From the NCBI RefSeq assembly GCF_017948245.1, contig NZ_CP072865.1, forward strand, positions 2,071,501-2,135,500: a DNA stretch of 64,000 bases, in the 5' to 3' direction. This DNA is from Rhizobium sp. NLR16a (GTDB lineage Bacteria; Pseudomonadota; Alphaproteobacteria; Rhizobiales; Rhizobiaceae). The translations under genes and the position numbers were made by a program. Below are positions 1 through 8,323 of the stretch, in pieces; within the stretch, counting starts at the first letter, position 1, and the number at the start of each line of letters is the position of its first letter. Under the pieces are notes generated by a model, which was not told where the DNA came from, did not search any database, and was given only the letters and a program-made list of their open reading frames with translations.

Positions 1-1405
1 CGGCAGCTTCGGCCTTGGCGGCAGCCTTCTTCTTCGGCGCGGCCTTCTTGGTCTCGGCCTTCGTCTCGCCTTCCTCCTCGGCGAGCAGTTCTTCCTTCGT
101 CACCTTCTTGTCGGTGACGTCGATTTCGGTCAGCAGGTGATCGATGACCTTCTCTTCGAAGATCGGCGCGCGGATCGAAGCGGCGGCACCCGGCTGGCTG
201 CGGAAGAATTCGAGGATCTGCTTTTCCTGGCCGGGATACTGGCGCAGCTGATCGTAGATCGCGCGCTGCATCTCGTCTTCGGTGACTTCGACGCCGGCCT
301 TTTCGCCGATTTCGGAGAGAACGAGGCCGAGGCGGACGCGACGCTCGGCGAGCGTCTTGTATTCCTCACGCGCCTTCTCTTCGGTCGTGTCTTCGTCCTC
401 GAAGGTCTTGCCTGACTGAGCGAGATCGTTGTTCACCTGGCTCCAGATGCCGTTGTACTCGGCATCGACGAGCGAAGCCGGGGTCTCGAACTTGTACATC
501 TCGTCGAGCTGGTCGAGGATCTGACGCTTCAGCTTCTGGCGGGTCAGCGAGCCGTACTGCGATTCGATCTGGCCACGGACGATTTCCTTCAGGCGATCGG
601 CGGATTCGATGCCGAGCTTGGAGGCGAGTTCGTCGTTGATTTCGACGGCGCCGGGGGCTGCGACGTCCTTGACCGTGATGTCGAAGGTCGCTTCCTTGCC
701 GGCAAGGTTCTTGGCCGGATAGTCGGCCGGGAAGGTCACGGTGATGGTCTTGTCTTCGCCAGCCTTGACGCCGACGAGCTGGTCTTCGAAGCCCGGGATG
801 AAGCGGCCGGAACCGATCACCAGTTCGGCGCTCTGATCGGTGCCGCCTTCGAAGGCCTCACCGTCGACCTTGCCGACATAATCCATGGTGATGCGGTCGC
901 CGTTGGCAGCCTTGCCGGTCTTGCTCTCGTAGGAACGGGCGCTTTCGGCGACCTTCAGAACCTGTTCGTTGACTTCCTCATCCGAGATGTCGATGACTTC
1001 GCGCGTAACCTTGATGCCCTTGACGGACTTCAGCTCGATAGGCGGCAGCACTTCATAGGAGAGCGTGAATTCGAAATCCTGCTGGGCGGAAAGGATTTTG
1101 TCGGCCTCGTCCTTGTCCTCAGTCATGGCGATTTCCGGCTGGGTGGCCGACTTTTCGCCGCGGCTGGACAGAATGGCGGCCGGCTGTTCGCGGACGATCT
1201 CGTTGACGAGGTCGGCCATGATCGACTTGCCGTAAACCTTCTTCAGGTGAGCAGCGGGAACCTTGCCCGGACGGAAGCCGTTGATGCGGACCTTGTCCTT
1301 TACGTCGGCAAGACGCTCATTCATCTTGTCTTCCATGTCCTTGGCCGGGATAACGACCTTGATTTCGCGCTTCAGCCCTTCAGCGAGCGTTTCGATAACC
1401 TGCAT
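1..1405 (-). CDS. tig: Trigger factor, ribosome-associated chaperone and prolyl isomerase (3' end cut by window)
   Basis: Trigger factor sits at the ribosome exit tunnel in the cytoplasm, shields nascent chains and isomerises prolyl bonds. Reading from ATG 1405 (protein begins [10 protein letters not shown]), the ribosome-binding signature GFRPGKVP appears near residue 45, the FKBP-type isomerase domain near residues 160-250 ([19 protein letters not shown]), then the long helical C-terminal domain and a Lys/Ala-rich tail. About 468 residues are visible and no stop occurs before position 1, so only a short end of the tail is missing. It is the first gene after tRNA-Leu on the same strand. The identity is secure; the true end lies outside the window. 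Confidence 0.97.
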   Translation of the reverse strand, partial: MQVIETLAEGLKREIKVVIPAKDMEDKMNERLADVKDKVRINGFRPGKVPAAHLKKVYGKSIMADLVNEIVREQPAAILSSRGEKSATQPEIAMTEDKDEADKILSAQQDFEFTLSYEVLPPIELKSVKGIKVTREVIDISDEEVNEQVLKVAESARSYESKTGKAANGDRITMDYVGKVDGEAFEGGTDQSAELVIGSGRFIPGFEDQLVGVKAGEDKTITVTFPADYPAKNLAGKEATFDITVKDVAAPGAVEINDELASKLGIESADRLKEIVRGQIESQYGSLTRQKLKRQILDQLDEMYKFETPASLVDAEYNGIWSQVNNDLAQSGKTFEDEDTTEEKAREEYKTLAERRVRLGLVLSEIGEKAGVEVTEDEMQRAIYDQLRQYPGQEKQILEFFRSQPGAAASIRAPIFEEKVIDHLLTEIDVTDKKVTKEELLAEEEGETKAETKKAAPKKKAAAKAEAA

Positions 1406-1587
1406 GTCTTCCTACCTTCATGTCGTGGCGGCCGTGCCCAGACGCCGTTCGTTTCTATGAGCACGACGCCGGCAGCGTGCCGCGCGTGGCTTTTCCCAAT
1501 TCCTGCATCATTCCACCCAAGGGGGAACGGCACTCGCTTCCGGGTATCGGGGATAACTAACTTCTTAGTCTCCCCCTGCAAACAGCC

Positions 1588-1672
<85 letters not shown>

Positions 1673-1727
1673 GTTCACAGAACCGCATGCCTATGCCTGC
1701 GCATGAGGCCTTCCGGAGCGCGGCGTC

Positions 1728-1755
1728 TCTATATCACCCGATTTGGTCGAGGCAA
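1728..1755 (-). promoter_or_regulatory. Probable sigma70 promoter of tRNA-Leu
   Basis: On the minus strand TTGCCT (1750-1755) is separated by 16 nt from TATAGA (1728-1733). A start near 1721 would give a leader of about 49 nt before the mature tRNA 5' end at 1672. The call rests on motif similarity and position only. Confidence 0.45.
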
Positions 1756-1825
1756 AGGAAAAATGAACGTCCAATGACGGGCTGTTCAAGGCCCGAAAAC
1801 CGCGCTGCCCCGAAGGCGCCGGAGA

Positions 1826-2416
1826 TCAGAAAAGCGGTTCGTCGTAAACCGCCTTGCCGTCGACGATCAGGCTGCGAATCTGCGCGCTTCCATCCGGCGA
1901 GACCCTCACCGCTATGGCGACGTTGCCATCGTTGCGGGCCTCCTCGATCGGTTTGCCCTGACCTTCCGGAACATAATAGCGCTCGATGCCGTATTCGACC
2001 CGCATGCTGTCGCCCGCGGCCAGCCCGCCGCTGTAGAAAGGCTTGCTGCGCAGGATCACCGTCTCCGGCTGCGGCGGCAGCGCCTGGAAAGACGATTCGC
2101 TCACCGTCCAGAAACCGTCCGCCTGCTTCCTCAACCGGACCCACAGCGTGCGTTCGCCGGGTTCTGCGGGAACGCCACCGGAGATCGTCTGTACCGGCAC
2201 GGTGGAAATGTCGTAATTCAAGACGACATAATCACCGCGCAGGAAATCGCGAGGATCGACCGGGGCGGTCTTCAGCAGGACCTCAGCGCCGCTGCTGAGG
2301 ATCGACGCACGGCTCTGAATGATCGTGCCGAGGATTAAAGTCTGCAAGCCGGCGACGATGATCGCCGAAATAAGATATCCTTTGCCGGACTGCAGCCTAG
2401 CCATCAACGAGCTCAT
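1826..2416 (-). CDS. GDYXXLXY-domain membrane-anchored protein
   Basis: A 196-residue protein with one N-terminal membrane segment (about residues 14-33) and an extracytoplasmic remainder. The hallmark GDYVVLNY occurs at residues 61-68, placing it in the GDYXXLXY family, whose biochemical role is not established. Its start ATG overlaps the stop of the upstream DUF2157 gene by 4 nt, so the two are translationally coupled; this pairing is common in bacteria and suggests one membrane complex. No catalytic motif is visible. Family assignment is confident; function is unknown. Confidence 0.85.
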   Translation of the reverse strand: MSSLMARLQSGKGYLISAIIVAGLQTLILGTIIQSRASILSSGAEVLLKTAPVDPRDFLRGDYVVLNYDISTVPVQTISGGVPAEPGERTLWVRLRKQADGFWTVSESSFQALPPQPETVILRSKPFYSGGLAAGDSMRVEYGIERYYVPEGQGKPIEEARNDGNVAIAVRVSPDGSAQIRSLIVDGKAVYDEPLF

Positions 2417-3507
2417 GCGCGCGCCTCCCGCGAAAAGCGCCGTTCGAGACGGATGACGATCCAGGCGACGAGCGCCACTACGAGACCGGAGAACAGGAAG
2501 AGGCTCGACGTGCCGAGGATCGAGCCGACGGTAACGGAGGCGAGATAGAGCATCTCCGCGGCAAAGGTCGTGTAGGCGAGATAACGCACCGCGCCATTAT
2601 CCCTGCCGTGCAGGGCAATAGCCAGCACGGCGGCAGCGAGCGTCGCCACCCCGAGCACCACCAGCCGCCAGCCTTGTTCAATCTCGATATGCAGCAGCAG
2701 CAAGCCGACTACGGCGACGAGAAAGCTGTAGAAGGCCGGCGCTGCGCCGGCACTCCTGAAGAGCGAAGCGATGCGGGGGTGCGGCAACGCCGTCAGCGCG
2801 AACACCGCCATTCCGCCGATCGCGAAGGCGAGCGCCACCGCAATCTCCTCATAAAGAGCGTAGAGCCAGGCGAGCCAGCCGATCAGCAGCAGATAAGCGA
2901 GATGACGGGCGCGCTCGGCACCGGTGTAACGCACCAGAGCGACTGTGATCACCGCCATGACCGGCGCCATCCAGGGATCAAATCCGATCCAATGCGTGTC
3001 GTTGCTCTCGAGATAGACGGCAAAGGACGCCCAGGAGAGAAAGCCTGCGACGACGACGACCGCGCCCGAACGGAACAGGATCGCCGAGATCGTCGCAATC
3101 GCGAACCAGAGATACATCACCGTCTGCTCGTCGCCGGAGAGATGATACATCTGCCCGACCAGCGAAATCGCGCCACCGAAGCTCATCGCGCCGATGACCA
3201 GCAGCCCGCTTGCTGCTGCTGTCGCACCCCGGGCAAACATGGAGGCGGCTGCAATGTGCACAGCCCAAATCAGGGCGAGAATGGCGCCGACGCGGACGAG
3301 CCGCGGAATGGCCTCCCAGTTGGACGCGACGACCAGCAGGACGGCGGCGGCAAGCAACACCGCCGCCAGCGCCATCAACACCCGGCCTAGGCTAAAGCTT
3401 GCCGGGCGGCTGTCATATTCGGCGAGAAGCTTGGCCGCCGCTTCCTCTCCAATCAGACCCTTGCCCACCCAGAGCGAGAGATCCCGCTCCAATCTGCCGC
3501 GATACAT
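2413..3507 (-). CDS. DUF2157 polytopic membrane protein
   Basis: A 364-residue protein. A short soluble N-terminus of about 45 residues (YRGRLERDLSLWVGKGLIGEE) precedes roughly ten hydrophobic helices and ends in an Arg-rich cytoplasmic tail. The N-terminal helical segment followed by a multi-span body is characteristic of DUF2157 proteins, which lack a known activity. It overlaps the GDYXXLXY partner gene by 4 nt and is the first gene of that two-gene unit. The start ATG at 3507 is the first one in frame and needs no revision. Confidence 0.85.
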   Translation of the reverse strand: MYRGRLERDLSLWVGKGLIGEEAAAKLLAEYDSRPASFSLGRVLMALAAVLLAAAVLLVVASNWEAIPRLVRVGAILALIWAVHIAAASMFARGATAAASGLLVIGAMSFGGAISLVGQMYHLSGDEQTVMYLWFAIATISAILFRSGAVVVVAGFLSWASFAVYLESNDTHWIGFDPWMAPVMAVITVALVRYTGAERARHLAYLLLIGWLAWLYALYEEIAVALAFAIGGMAVFALTALPHPRIASLFRSAGAAPAFYSFLVAVVGLLLLHIEIEQGWRLVVLGVATLAAAVLAIALHGRDNGAVRYLAYTTFAAEMLYLASVTVGSILGTSSLFLFSGLVVALVAWIVIRLERRFSREARA

Positions 3508-3829
3508 GCCTCATCCCTCATTTCCGTGACGCACGCCGGCGCTACGGCTTCCATCGTTATAGCCGCAGCGGGCGGCTTCGCAAACGCCCGCCCGGCGACA
3601 AACATGCAAATTCCTCACTGGTCTAATTTGGGTCAGATATTAACCGGCCGGTAACGTCGGAACTGCTAATATGAGTGCATGAAGGAAAGGTATGCGGTTT
3701 TCGCATACCCCTCATGTATTTATTGCACTGCAAAATATCAATTAGTCATACTATTTGTCGATTCAACCAAGCACGGGGATGGCGCCCCGGCCCGGTTTCC
3801 CCGGAAGCCCGCGGATGTTTTGTTCGTGA
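3508..3829. other. Intergenic stretch without a gene; one hairpin and one TGC palindrome
   Basis: No credible coding frame: the open frames here lack ribosome sites and have composition unlike the neighbours. Two structures stand out. A perfect inverted repeat GGTATGCG/CGCATACC with a 5-nt loop lies at 3689-3709. The palindrome TTGCACTGCAA lies at 3723-3733. The stretch is more AT-rich than its surroundings at 3700-3770 and leads into the small RNA gene. Confidence 0.6.
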
Positions 3830-3950
3830 CGAGATTCGCAGCCGCGCACTCCTCCTCCCAAGCGCGTTGCGATAGACTGGCAACACTCCTCCTCCCAGTT
3901 GCCAGTCAATATAATGCGCCCGCCGGATCCTCCCCCGGCGGGCGTTTTAT
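3830..3950 (+). ncRNA. Small RNA with three anti-Shine-Dalgarno loops (alpha-r14/NfeR1-like, cuckoo-type)
   Basis: Three consecutive hairpins each present a CCTCC-type loop. Hairpin 1 (3836-3872) has paired arms TCGCA/TGCGA and CGCGC/GCGCG around ACTCCTCCTCCCAA. Hairpin 2 (3875-3907) has a perfect 10-bp stem GACTGGCAAC/GTTGCCAGTC around ACTCCTCCTCCCA. Hairpin 3 (3917-3944) is a 10-bp GC stem with ATCCTCC in the loop, followed by TTTTATTTT, i.e. an intrinsic terminator. This is the architecture known for the Rhizobiales alpha-r14 family (Sinorhizobium NfeR1), whose loops pair with ribosome binding sites of target mRNAs, often transporters. The 5' end is estimated; no clear promoter was found close upstream. 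Confidence 0.82.
3917..3950 (+). terminator. Intrinsic terminator of the small RNA
   Basis: Stem CGCCCGCCGG/CCGGCGGGCG (3917-3944) is followed by a T-rich tract TTTTATTTT. Its loop also carries the third anti-Shine-Dalgarno motif. Confidence 0.88.
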
Positions 3951-4393
3951 TTTGACGACAACACAGCCTGTAATTCAACCACTTATCGGCATTCGCATTA
4001 CAGCCCTGGCGGCAAAGCTTGGCACTAGAAGCTCCGCCTCATGAACTGATGGCACCGCATCGCGAGCCCATTGCTTTGCCACCGGCATTGGGATGAATGA
4101 ACAGCTTGGCGCCTCAGCGCAAAACGCGGTCGGGCCGATCGCGAGAGGGGCAGCTTTGCTTCATCGCAAGACCGAGCGAGCGGGAGAACAGGCAGAATTC
4201 TCCAGGGATTATTTTGCCTATTCGTTGACCAGGCTGCGGTAAGATTGTGTAAAGCATTGCACAGATCGCATGGGTGTCTTGAAAACTTGGCTGTTTTCGT
4301 TCTTCGCGTCGCAACATATATTCCAGCCATCAAATAGAGGTCAGCGCCGATCGGTGGCTGCTGGCAGATCAAACCCTCGGAAAGGGGCCCAAC

Positions 4394-4540
4394 ATGAACA
4401 TCACTCGCTCTTTCAACAACTGGCGCAAGTATCGTCAGACGGTCACGGAACTCGGCCGCATGACCAACCGCGAATTGCATGACCTCGGCATCGACCGTTC
4501 GGACATTCACCGCGTTGCCCGCGAGGCTTCTTCTCGCTAA
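4394..4540 (+). CDS. DUF1127 small basic protein, copy 1
   Basis: A 48-residue Arg-rich protein beginning MNITRSFNNWRKYRQTVTEL and ending in the DUF1127 core LHDLGIDRSDIHRVARE. Members of this family are short proteins; in Rhodobacter the DUF1127 protein CcaF1 binds RNA, and in Agrobacterium members affect RNA turnover and phosphate physiology. The start ATG follows the purine-rich GGAAAGGGG. It lies between an anti-Shine-Dalgarno small RNA upstream and an anti-Shine-Dalgarno hairpin plus terminator in its own 3' UTR. Family is clear; an RNA-binding role here is inferred. Confidence 0.88.
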   Translation: MNITRSFNNWRKYRQTVTELGRMTNRELHDLGIDRSDIHRVAREASSR

Positions 4541-4548
4541 TTCAAGTC

Positions 4549-4574
4549 GATCGCTGCTTCCTCCCGAGCAGATC
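4549..4574 (+). ncRNA. Anti-Shine-Dalgarno hairpin in the DUF1127 3' UTR (candidate 3'UTR-derived sRNA)
   Basis: Nine bases after the DUF1127 stop, CTGCT (4554-4558) and AGCAG (4567-4571) pair around loop TCCTCCCG; flanking GAT/ATC can extend the stem with a bulge. An intrinsic terminator follows at 4588-4617, so a 3' UTR transcript of about 70 nt could be released by processing. The loop has the same CCTCCC core as the upstream small RNA. Treat it as a candidate RNA, not an established gene. Confidence 0.5.
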
Positions 4575-4587
4575 CGCCAATGATTGA

Positions 4588-4617
4588 AACGCCCGCTGCA
4601 CCGCAGCGGGCGTTTTC
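4588..4617 (+). terminator. Intrinsic terminator after DUF1127 copy 1
   Basis: The perfect stem AACGCCCGCTGC/GCAGCGGGCGTT with loop ACC is followed by TTTTC. Confidence 0.9.
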
Positions 4618-4734
4618 ATTTGCACGCAATCCGCCGCCGCTCCGGTTGCGACCTTCCCAGCTCTTTCGCCCGCTTAAAAATTATTCACCGCTCAAATTGA
4701 GAGCATCATCGTGCACAATTGCATGGCAGACGCC

Positions 4735-4752
4735 TTTTATTTGCACTGCACA
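4735..4752 (+). promoter_or_regulatory. TGC-rich palindromic site upstream of DUF1127 copy 2
   Basis: TTATTTGCACTGCACAAT lies about 90 nt ahead of the second DUF1127 start and nearly repeats TTATTGCACTGCAAAAT upstream of the small RNA (3721-3737). The core TGCACTGCACAA resembles the TGC-rich operators remembered for PhaR/AniA regulators of rhizobial polyhydroxybutyrate genes. The regulator assignment is tentative. Confidence 0.35.
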
Positions 4753-4840
4753 ATGCGACCGATATCGCCTATATAAACATCAACCGCAGAGAGACAGGCG
4801 ATCCCGCCGTCCCGCGGACATTTGTTCGAGGAAGAAGACA

Positions 4841-4984
4841 ATGAACCCGATCCGCATCGCAAAAAGCTGGCTCAGCTATCGTCGTACACTCAATGAACTC
4901 GGCAGCCTGTCGAACCAGACCCTGTCCGATATCGGCGTCAGCCGCTACGACATCCGCAACATCGCATCCCGGTCTTTCCGCTAA
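4841..4984 (+). CDS. DUF1127 small basic protein, copy 2
   Basis: A 47-residue protein, MNPIRIAKSWLSYRRTLNEL with the C-terminal core LSDIGVSRYDIRNIASRSF. It aligns with copy 1 along its whole length (RxWxxYRxTxxELGxxxNxxLxDxGxxRxDIxxxA), so the pair looks like a diverged tandem duplication. ATG 4841 follows GAGGAAG at a normal distance. Unlike copy 1, its 3' UTR has no CCTCC loop and goes straight to a terminator, so only copy 1 keeps the RNA association. Confidence 0.88.
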   Translation: MNPIRIAKSWLSYRRTLNELGSLSNQTLSDIGVSRYDIRNIASRSFR

Positions 4985-5017
4985 TCGCGGTTCTGGCAAC
5001 GGGCACGATGTTTCAAG

Positions 5018-5044
5018 ACGGCGCCATCATCGGCGCCGTTTTTG
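5018..5044 (+). terminator. Intrinsic terminator after DUF1127 copy 2
   Basis: ACGGCGCC and GGCGCCGT pair around ATCATC and are followed by five T residues. Confidence 0.9.
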
Positions 5045-5090
5045 ATTCCGGGGTGTTGGATCGCACCTGCCGACATGATATCAGCCCGGA

Positions 5091-6524
5091 ATGAACACGA
5101 TCTCTTCCTACTCCCCTATCCACGTCGTCGGCGGCGGGCTTGCCGGTTCGGAAGCCGCGTGGCAGATCGCCAGTGTGGGCGTTCCCGTCATCCTGCATGA
5201 GATGCGCGGCGTGCGCGGCACGGATGCGCACAAGACCGACGATCTCGCCGAACTCGTCTGCTCCAATTCCTTCCGTTCCGACGATGCGACAAGCAATGCC
5301 GTCGGCGTCATCCATGCGGAAATGCGCATGGCGGGCTCGCTGATCATGGCCGCTGCCGACCGCCATCAGGTACCGGCCGGCGGCGCGCTCGCCGTCGATC
5401 GCGACGGCTTTTCGGATGCCGTGACCCGCGCCATCCACGACCACCCGCTCATCACCATCGTGCGCGAAGAGGTCACCGGCCTGCCGCCAAGCGACTGGGA
5501 TCTTGCCATCGTCGCCACCGGACCGCTGACGGCGCCGTCGCTCGCCAGCGCTATCCAGGCGGAGACCGGTGAGGATTCGCTCGCCTTTTTCGACGCCATC
5601 GCTCCGATCGTCTACCGAGAGAGCATCGACATGGATATCTGCTGGTATCAGTCGCGCTACGACAAGGTCGGCCCCGGCGGCACCGGCAAGGATTACATCA
5701 ACTGCCCGATGGACGAAGCGCAATACAACGCCTTCGTCGACGCGTTGATCGCAGGCGACACGGTCGGCTTCAAGGAATGGGAAGGCACCCCCTATTTCGA
5801 CGGCTGCCTGCCGATCGAGGTCATGGCCGAACGCGGCCGCGAGACGCTGCGCCACGGGCCGATGAAGCCGATGGGGCTGACGAATGCGCATAACCCCAGC
5901 GTCAAGGCCTATGCGGTCGTGCAGCTACGTCAGGACAACGCGCTCGGCACCCTCTACAACATGGTCGGTTTCCAGACGAAATTGAAATATGGCGCGCAGG
6001 CGGAAATCTTCCGGATGATTCCCGGTCTTCAAAACGCGGATTTTGCCCGACTCGGCGGCCTGCACCGCAACACCTACATCAATTCCCCCACTCTGCTCGA
6101 CCCGTCGCTGACGCTGAAATCACGGCCGGGCCTGCGTTTTGCGGGCCAGATCACCGGCTGCGAGGGATATGTGGAAAGCGCCAGCGTGGGTCTGATGGCC
6201 GGGCGTTTCGCCGCTGCCGAACGCAAGGGCGAGGCGATCTCGCTGCCGCCGGCGACGACGGCGCTCGGTTCGCTGCTCGGTCATATCACCGGCGGGCACA
6301 TTGTGACCGACGAGGAGCCGGGCAAGCGATCGTTCCAGCCGATGAACATCAATTTCGGGCTGTTTCCGGAGCTCGAGCCCGGCTCGATCGTCAAGCCCGA
6401 GGGCCTCAAGCGCTTTCGCGGCAAGGACAAAACGATCATGAAACGGCAGTTGATTGCACGTCGCGCGCTTGCAGACTGCGCCGCCTGGCTCGGTCAGACA
6501 CCGACCTTTGCCGAAAGTGCCTAA
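5091..6524 (+). CDS. trmFO: Methylenetetrahydrofolate-tRNA-(uracil-54-C5)-methyltransferase
   Basis: TrmFO makes ribothymidine at position 54 of tRNA using methylene-THF and FADH2. The 477-residue protein opens with the FAD-binding motif [11 protein letters not shown] (residues 14-24) and has the conserved CSNSFRSDD segment carrying the family's active-site cysteine. The [11 protein letters not shown] and [12 protein letters not shown] segments typical of the GidA-related fold follow. Length fits the TrmFO family rather than the longer MnmG. It is monocistronic, between the DUF1127 terminator and an oppositely oriented gene. ATG 5091 gives the normal family N-terminus. Confidence 0.96.
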   Translation: MNTISSYSPIHVVGGGLAGSEAAWQIASVGVPVILHEMRGVRGTDAHKTDDLAELVCSNSFRSDDATSNAVGVIHAEMRMAGSLIMAAADRHQVPAGGALAVDRDGFSDAVTRAIHDHPLITIVREEVTGLPPSDWDLAIVATGPLTAPSLASAIQAETGEDSLAFFDAIAPIVYRESIDMDICWYQSRYDKVGPGGTGKDYINCPMDEAQYNAFVDALIAGDTVGFKEWEGTPYFDGCLPIEVMAERGRETLRHGPMKPMGLTNAHNPSVKAYAVVQLRQDNALGTLYNMVGFQTKLKYGAQAEIFRMIPGLQNADFARLGGLHRNTYINSPTLLDPSLTLKSRPGLRFAGQITGCEGYVESASVGLMAGRFAAAERKGEAISLPPATTALGSLLGHITGGHIVTDEEPGKRSFQPMNINFGLFPELEPGSIVKPEGLKRFRGKDKTIMKRQLIARRALADCAAWLGQTPTFAESA

Positions 6525-6533
6525 GCAGCTGTT

Positions 6534-7001
6534 CTACTGCTTGTTGGCCGCGGAAATACTGTCGGATGGCAGATCCTTATCCGGCTCGGCGATGTAATTG
6601 CCGAGCAGCCAGAGCGCAACTTCGGAAGCCTCCTTCGGCGAAGCAAACTCGAATCTGCCATTGTGGCTGGGCGCATCGAGAAATTCGATCGCCAACCCCC
6701 TGCCCGTCTCGGTGCTTACGGCACGCACGCGGCCGGGCTCGATCAGATGGCAAGAGAAATGGCGTGCCATGTTGCGCATGAGGCCGGCCTTGTTGTCGTG
6801 CAGGCGCACGAAGATCGCCTGACCGTTTTCCGTCGCCTGCAGCTGGCGGATCGCCTCGTTGGGAAAGGCGCGGCCGAACTCGATGATGGCCAGACCGGTG
6901 TCGTGCAGACTGTCCTCCTTGTTTTGCGCGGCCATGCGTGTGGCCACGAAAGCAAAGAAGATGACGATGGCGAAAAGGACGCACCAGACGATAATGCCCA
7001 C
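6534..7001 (-). CDS. Hypothetical single-pass membrane protein
   Basis: About 155 residues from GTG 7001: one N-terminal membrane helix (VGIIVWCVLFAIVIFFAFVA) followed by a soluble domain with HDTGLAIIEFGRAFPNEAIRQLQ and a C-terminal ASEVALWLLGNYIA segment. The open frame extends upstream to 7124 but then overlaps the next gene; GTG 7001 is preceded by AACGGAG at 7 nt, so it is preferred. It reads in the same direction as the squalene-synthase-like gene. No family was recognised beyond similarity to small conserved rhizobial proteins. Confidence 0.72.
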   Translation of the reverse strand: MGIIVWCVLFAIVIFFAFVATRMAAQNKEDSLHDTGLAIIEFGRAFPNEAIRQLQATENGQAIFVRLHDNKAGLMRNMARHFSCHLIEPGRVRAVSTETGRGLAIEFLDAPSHNGRFEFASPKEASEVALWLLGNYIAEPDKDLPSDSISAANKQ

Positions 7002-7072
7002 GCCGAATCTCCGTTCAAAGCATAGTGGTAAGGACCTTGTAGTGCGCGAGACTTGCGCGAATTTGACCGATA

Positions 7073-7930
7073 TCAGATTTTTCGGCGGCCCGCTGCCAGC
7101 GCCATTCTGAGCTGGCGGCGCCATTGCGGCGATTGCAGCGGCCGGTCGAACAGGAGAACACCCCGCCTCTGCGCCTTGAGCAGCACCGGTTCGGCCAGCG
7201 TTGCGGGCAGGAAGGCCGGGAACACGGCTGGTGCAATCGCCCCTGCCCCTCTCGCCTTTGCCAGATGCTCAAGGCCGAGGCCGGCGAAGGCCTCGATGGC
7301 GGCCGAGATGCGCGGCCGGTCTTCGCCGGCGAGGAAGGCGTCGCGATCGAGGCCGGTGGCCGCAAGGATCTGCAGCGGAATATAGATCTGGCCGCGGCGG
7401 CGATGCAGCGGCATCAGCAGCAACAGCCCGGCAATCGCCTGTGCGACGCCGGCATAGCCGGCGGCATCCGCCGAGCGCGGGGCGGCCTCCGGCGAAAGCA
7501 CGAGGCTTGCCAGCTGGATCAGCGCGGAGGCCGTTTCTCCGGCATAACCTTCGAGCGAGACCCGCGTCTCCATTGGATCGTCGTAGAGGTCGAAGGTGCG
7601 GGCGTCGATCATATTGAGCAGCGTCCTGCGCGGCAGGCGATGGGTTTCGATCGCGGTCAGAAGTGCGGCGGCGACGGGATTGGCGGCCGTCGAGCCATGC
7701 GCGCTGCCTTCTAGCAGGTCACGCCAGTATTGCATGCGCACTTCGCCAGGCAGCGGCTCGTGCACAAGGTCGCGGATGCGGGCAAGCTCCGCATTGAACG
7801 CGTAAAGGGCCGCTAGCGCGCCGCGTTTCTCCTCCGGCGACAGAAGACAGGCGAGATATCGGTCGCGATCATTGTCGCGCAGCATCGCCAGGCAGACGTC
7901 CTGGTTGGTCGCTATCTTCGCATCAGCCAT
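7073..7930 (-). CDS. Phytoene/squalene synthase family protein, NDUFAF6-like
   Basis: A 285-residue all-helical isoprenoid-synthase-fold protein. It shows RDLVHEPLPGEVRMQYWRD near residue 50 and DLYDDP near residue 115 where true squalene synthases have two aspartate-rich motifs, but the classical DxxxD spacing is not intact. That pattern fits the NDUFAF6 (C8orf38)-like branch linked to respiratory complex I assembly in mitochondria rather than carotenoid synthesis. It is 2 nt downstream of the Mth938-like gene, itself directly after secDF. An enzymatic role cannot be excluded. Confidence 0.8.
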   Translation of the reverse strand: MADAKIATNQDVCLAMLRDNDRDRYLACLLSPEEKRGALAALYAFNAELARIRDLVHEPLPGEVRMQYWRDLLEGSAHGSTAANPVAAALLTAIETHRLPRRTLLNMIDARTFDLYDDPMETRVSLEGYAGETASALIQLASLVLSPEAAPRSADAAGYAGVAQAIAGLLLLMPLHRRRGQIYIPLQILAATGLDRDAFLAGEDRPRISAAIEAFAGLGLEHLAKARGAGAIAPAVFPAFLPATLAEPVLLKAQRRGVLLFDRPLQSPQWRRQLRMALAAGRRKI

Positions 7931-7932
7931 CG

Positions 7933-8319
7933 TCAGACCGCAATCAACGCCGCCGCGACGGCGCGCTGCTCCGACAGCATGATGTTGAAGGTGCGTACCG
8001 CGGCACCCGTGTTCATCGGATCGGAAGAAATGCCCCGCGCCTTCAGCGCCTGTTTCAATTCGTCGGGCAGACGGCGAAGCTCGGTTCCGGTGCCGACGAG
8101 CAGAACCTCGATATCATCAGCCTCATCAAGCACACGGCGGAAATTTTCAGGCGACAGCGGCTTCGACATGTCCATGTCCCAGCCGTAAATGCCGGAGGGC
8201 AGGCAAAGGATCGAGCCGCGATGCGACATGTCGGCAAAACGGAAACCGCCATTGCCGTAGGTGTCGATCGGAGCCCGGCCGGGAAAATGCGCCGCGCGGA
8301 TTTCTATGCCTTTTGCCAT
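7933..8319 (-). CDS. Mth938-like (DUF498) protein, NDUFAF3-like
   Basis: A protein of about 128 residues starting MAKGIEIRAAHFPGRAPIDTYGNGGFRF, with GSILCLPSGIYGWD and LLVGTGTELRRLP, the core of the Mth938/DUF498 fold. Mitochondrial NDUFAF3 belongs to this family and helps assemble complex I. ATG 8319 is chosen because family members begin about there and it leaves a 4-nt gap after secDF; an upstream ATG at 8355 would overlap secDF by 32 nt. It sits between secDF and the NDUFAF6-like gene, likely one operon. Confidence 0.83.
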   Translation of the reverse strand: MAKGIEIRAAHFPGRAPIDTYGNGGFRFADMSHRGSILCLPSGIYGWDMDMSKPLSPENFRRVLDEADDIEVLLVGTGTELRRLPDELKQALKARGISSDPMNTGAAVRTFNIMLSEQRAVAAALIAV

Positions 8320-8323
8320 GTTT

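Noticed and set aside
4025..4510. Minus-strand 161-codon frame over the DUF1127 leader
   Set aside because: Overlaps the DUF1127 gene antisense, has no ribosome site and no recognisable motif.
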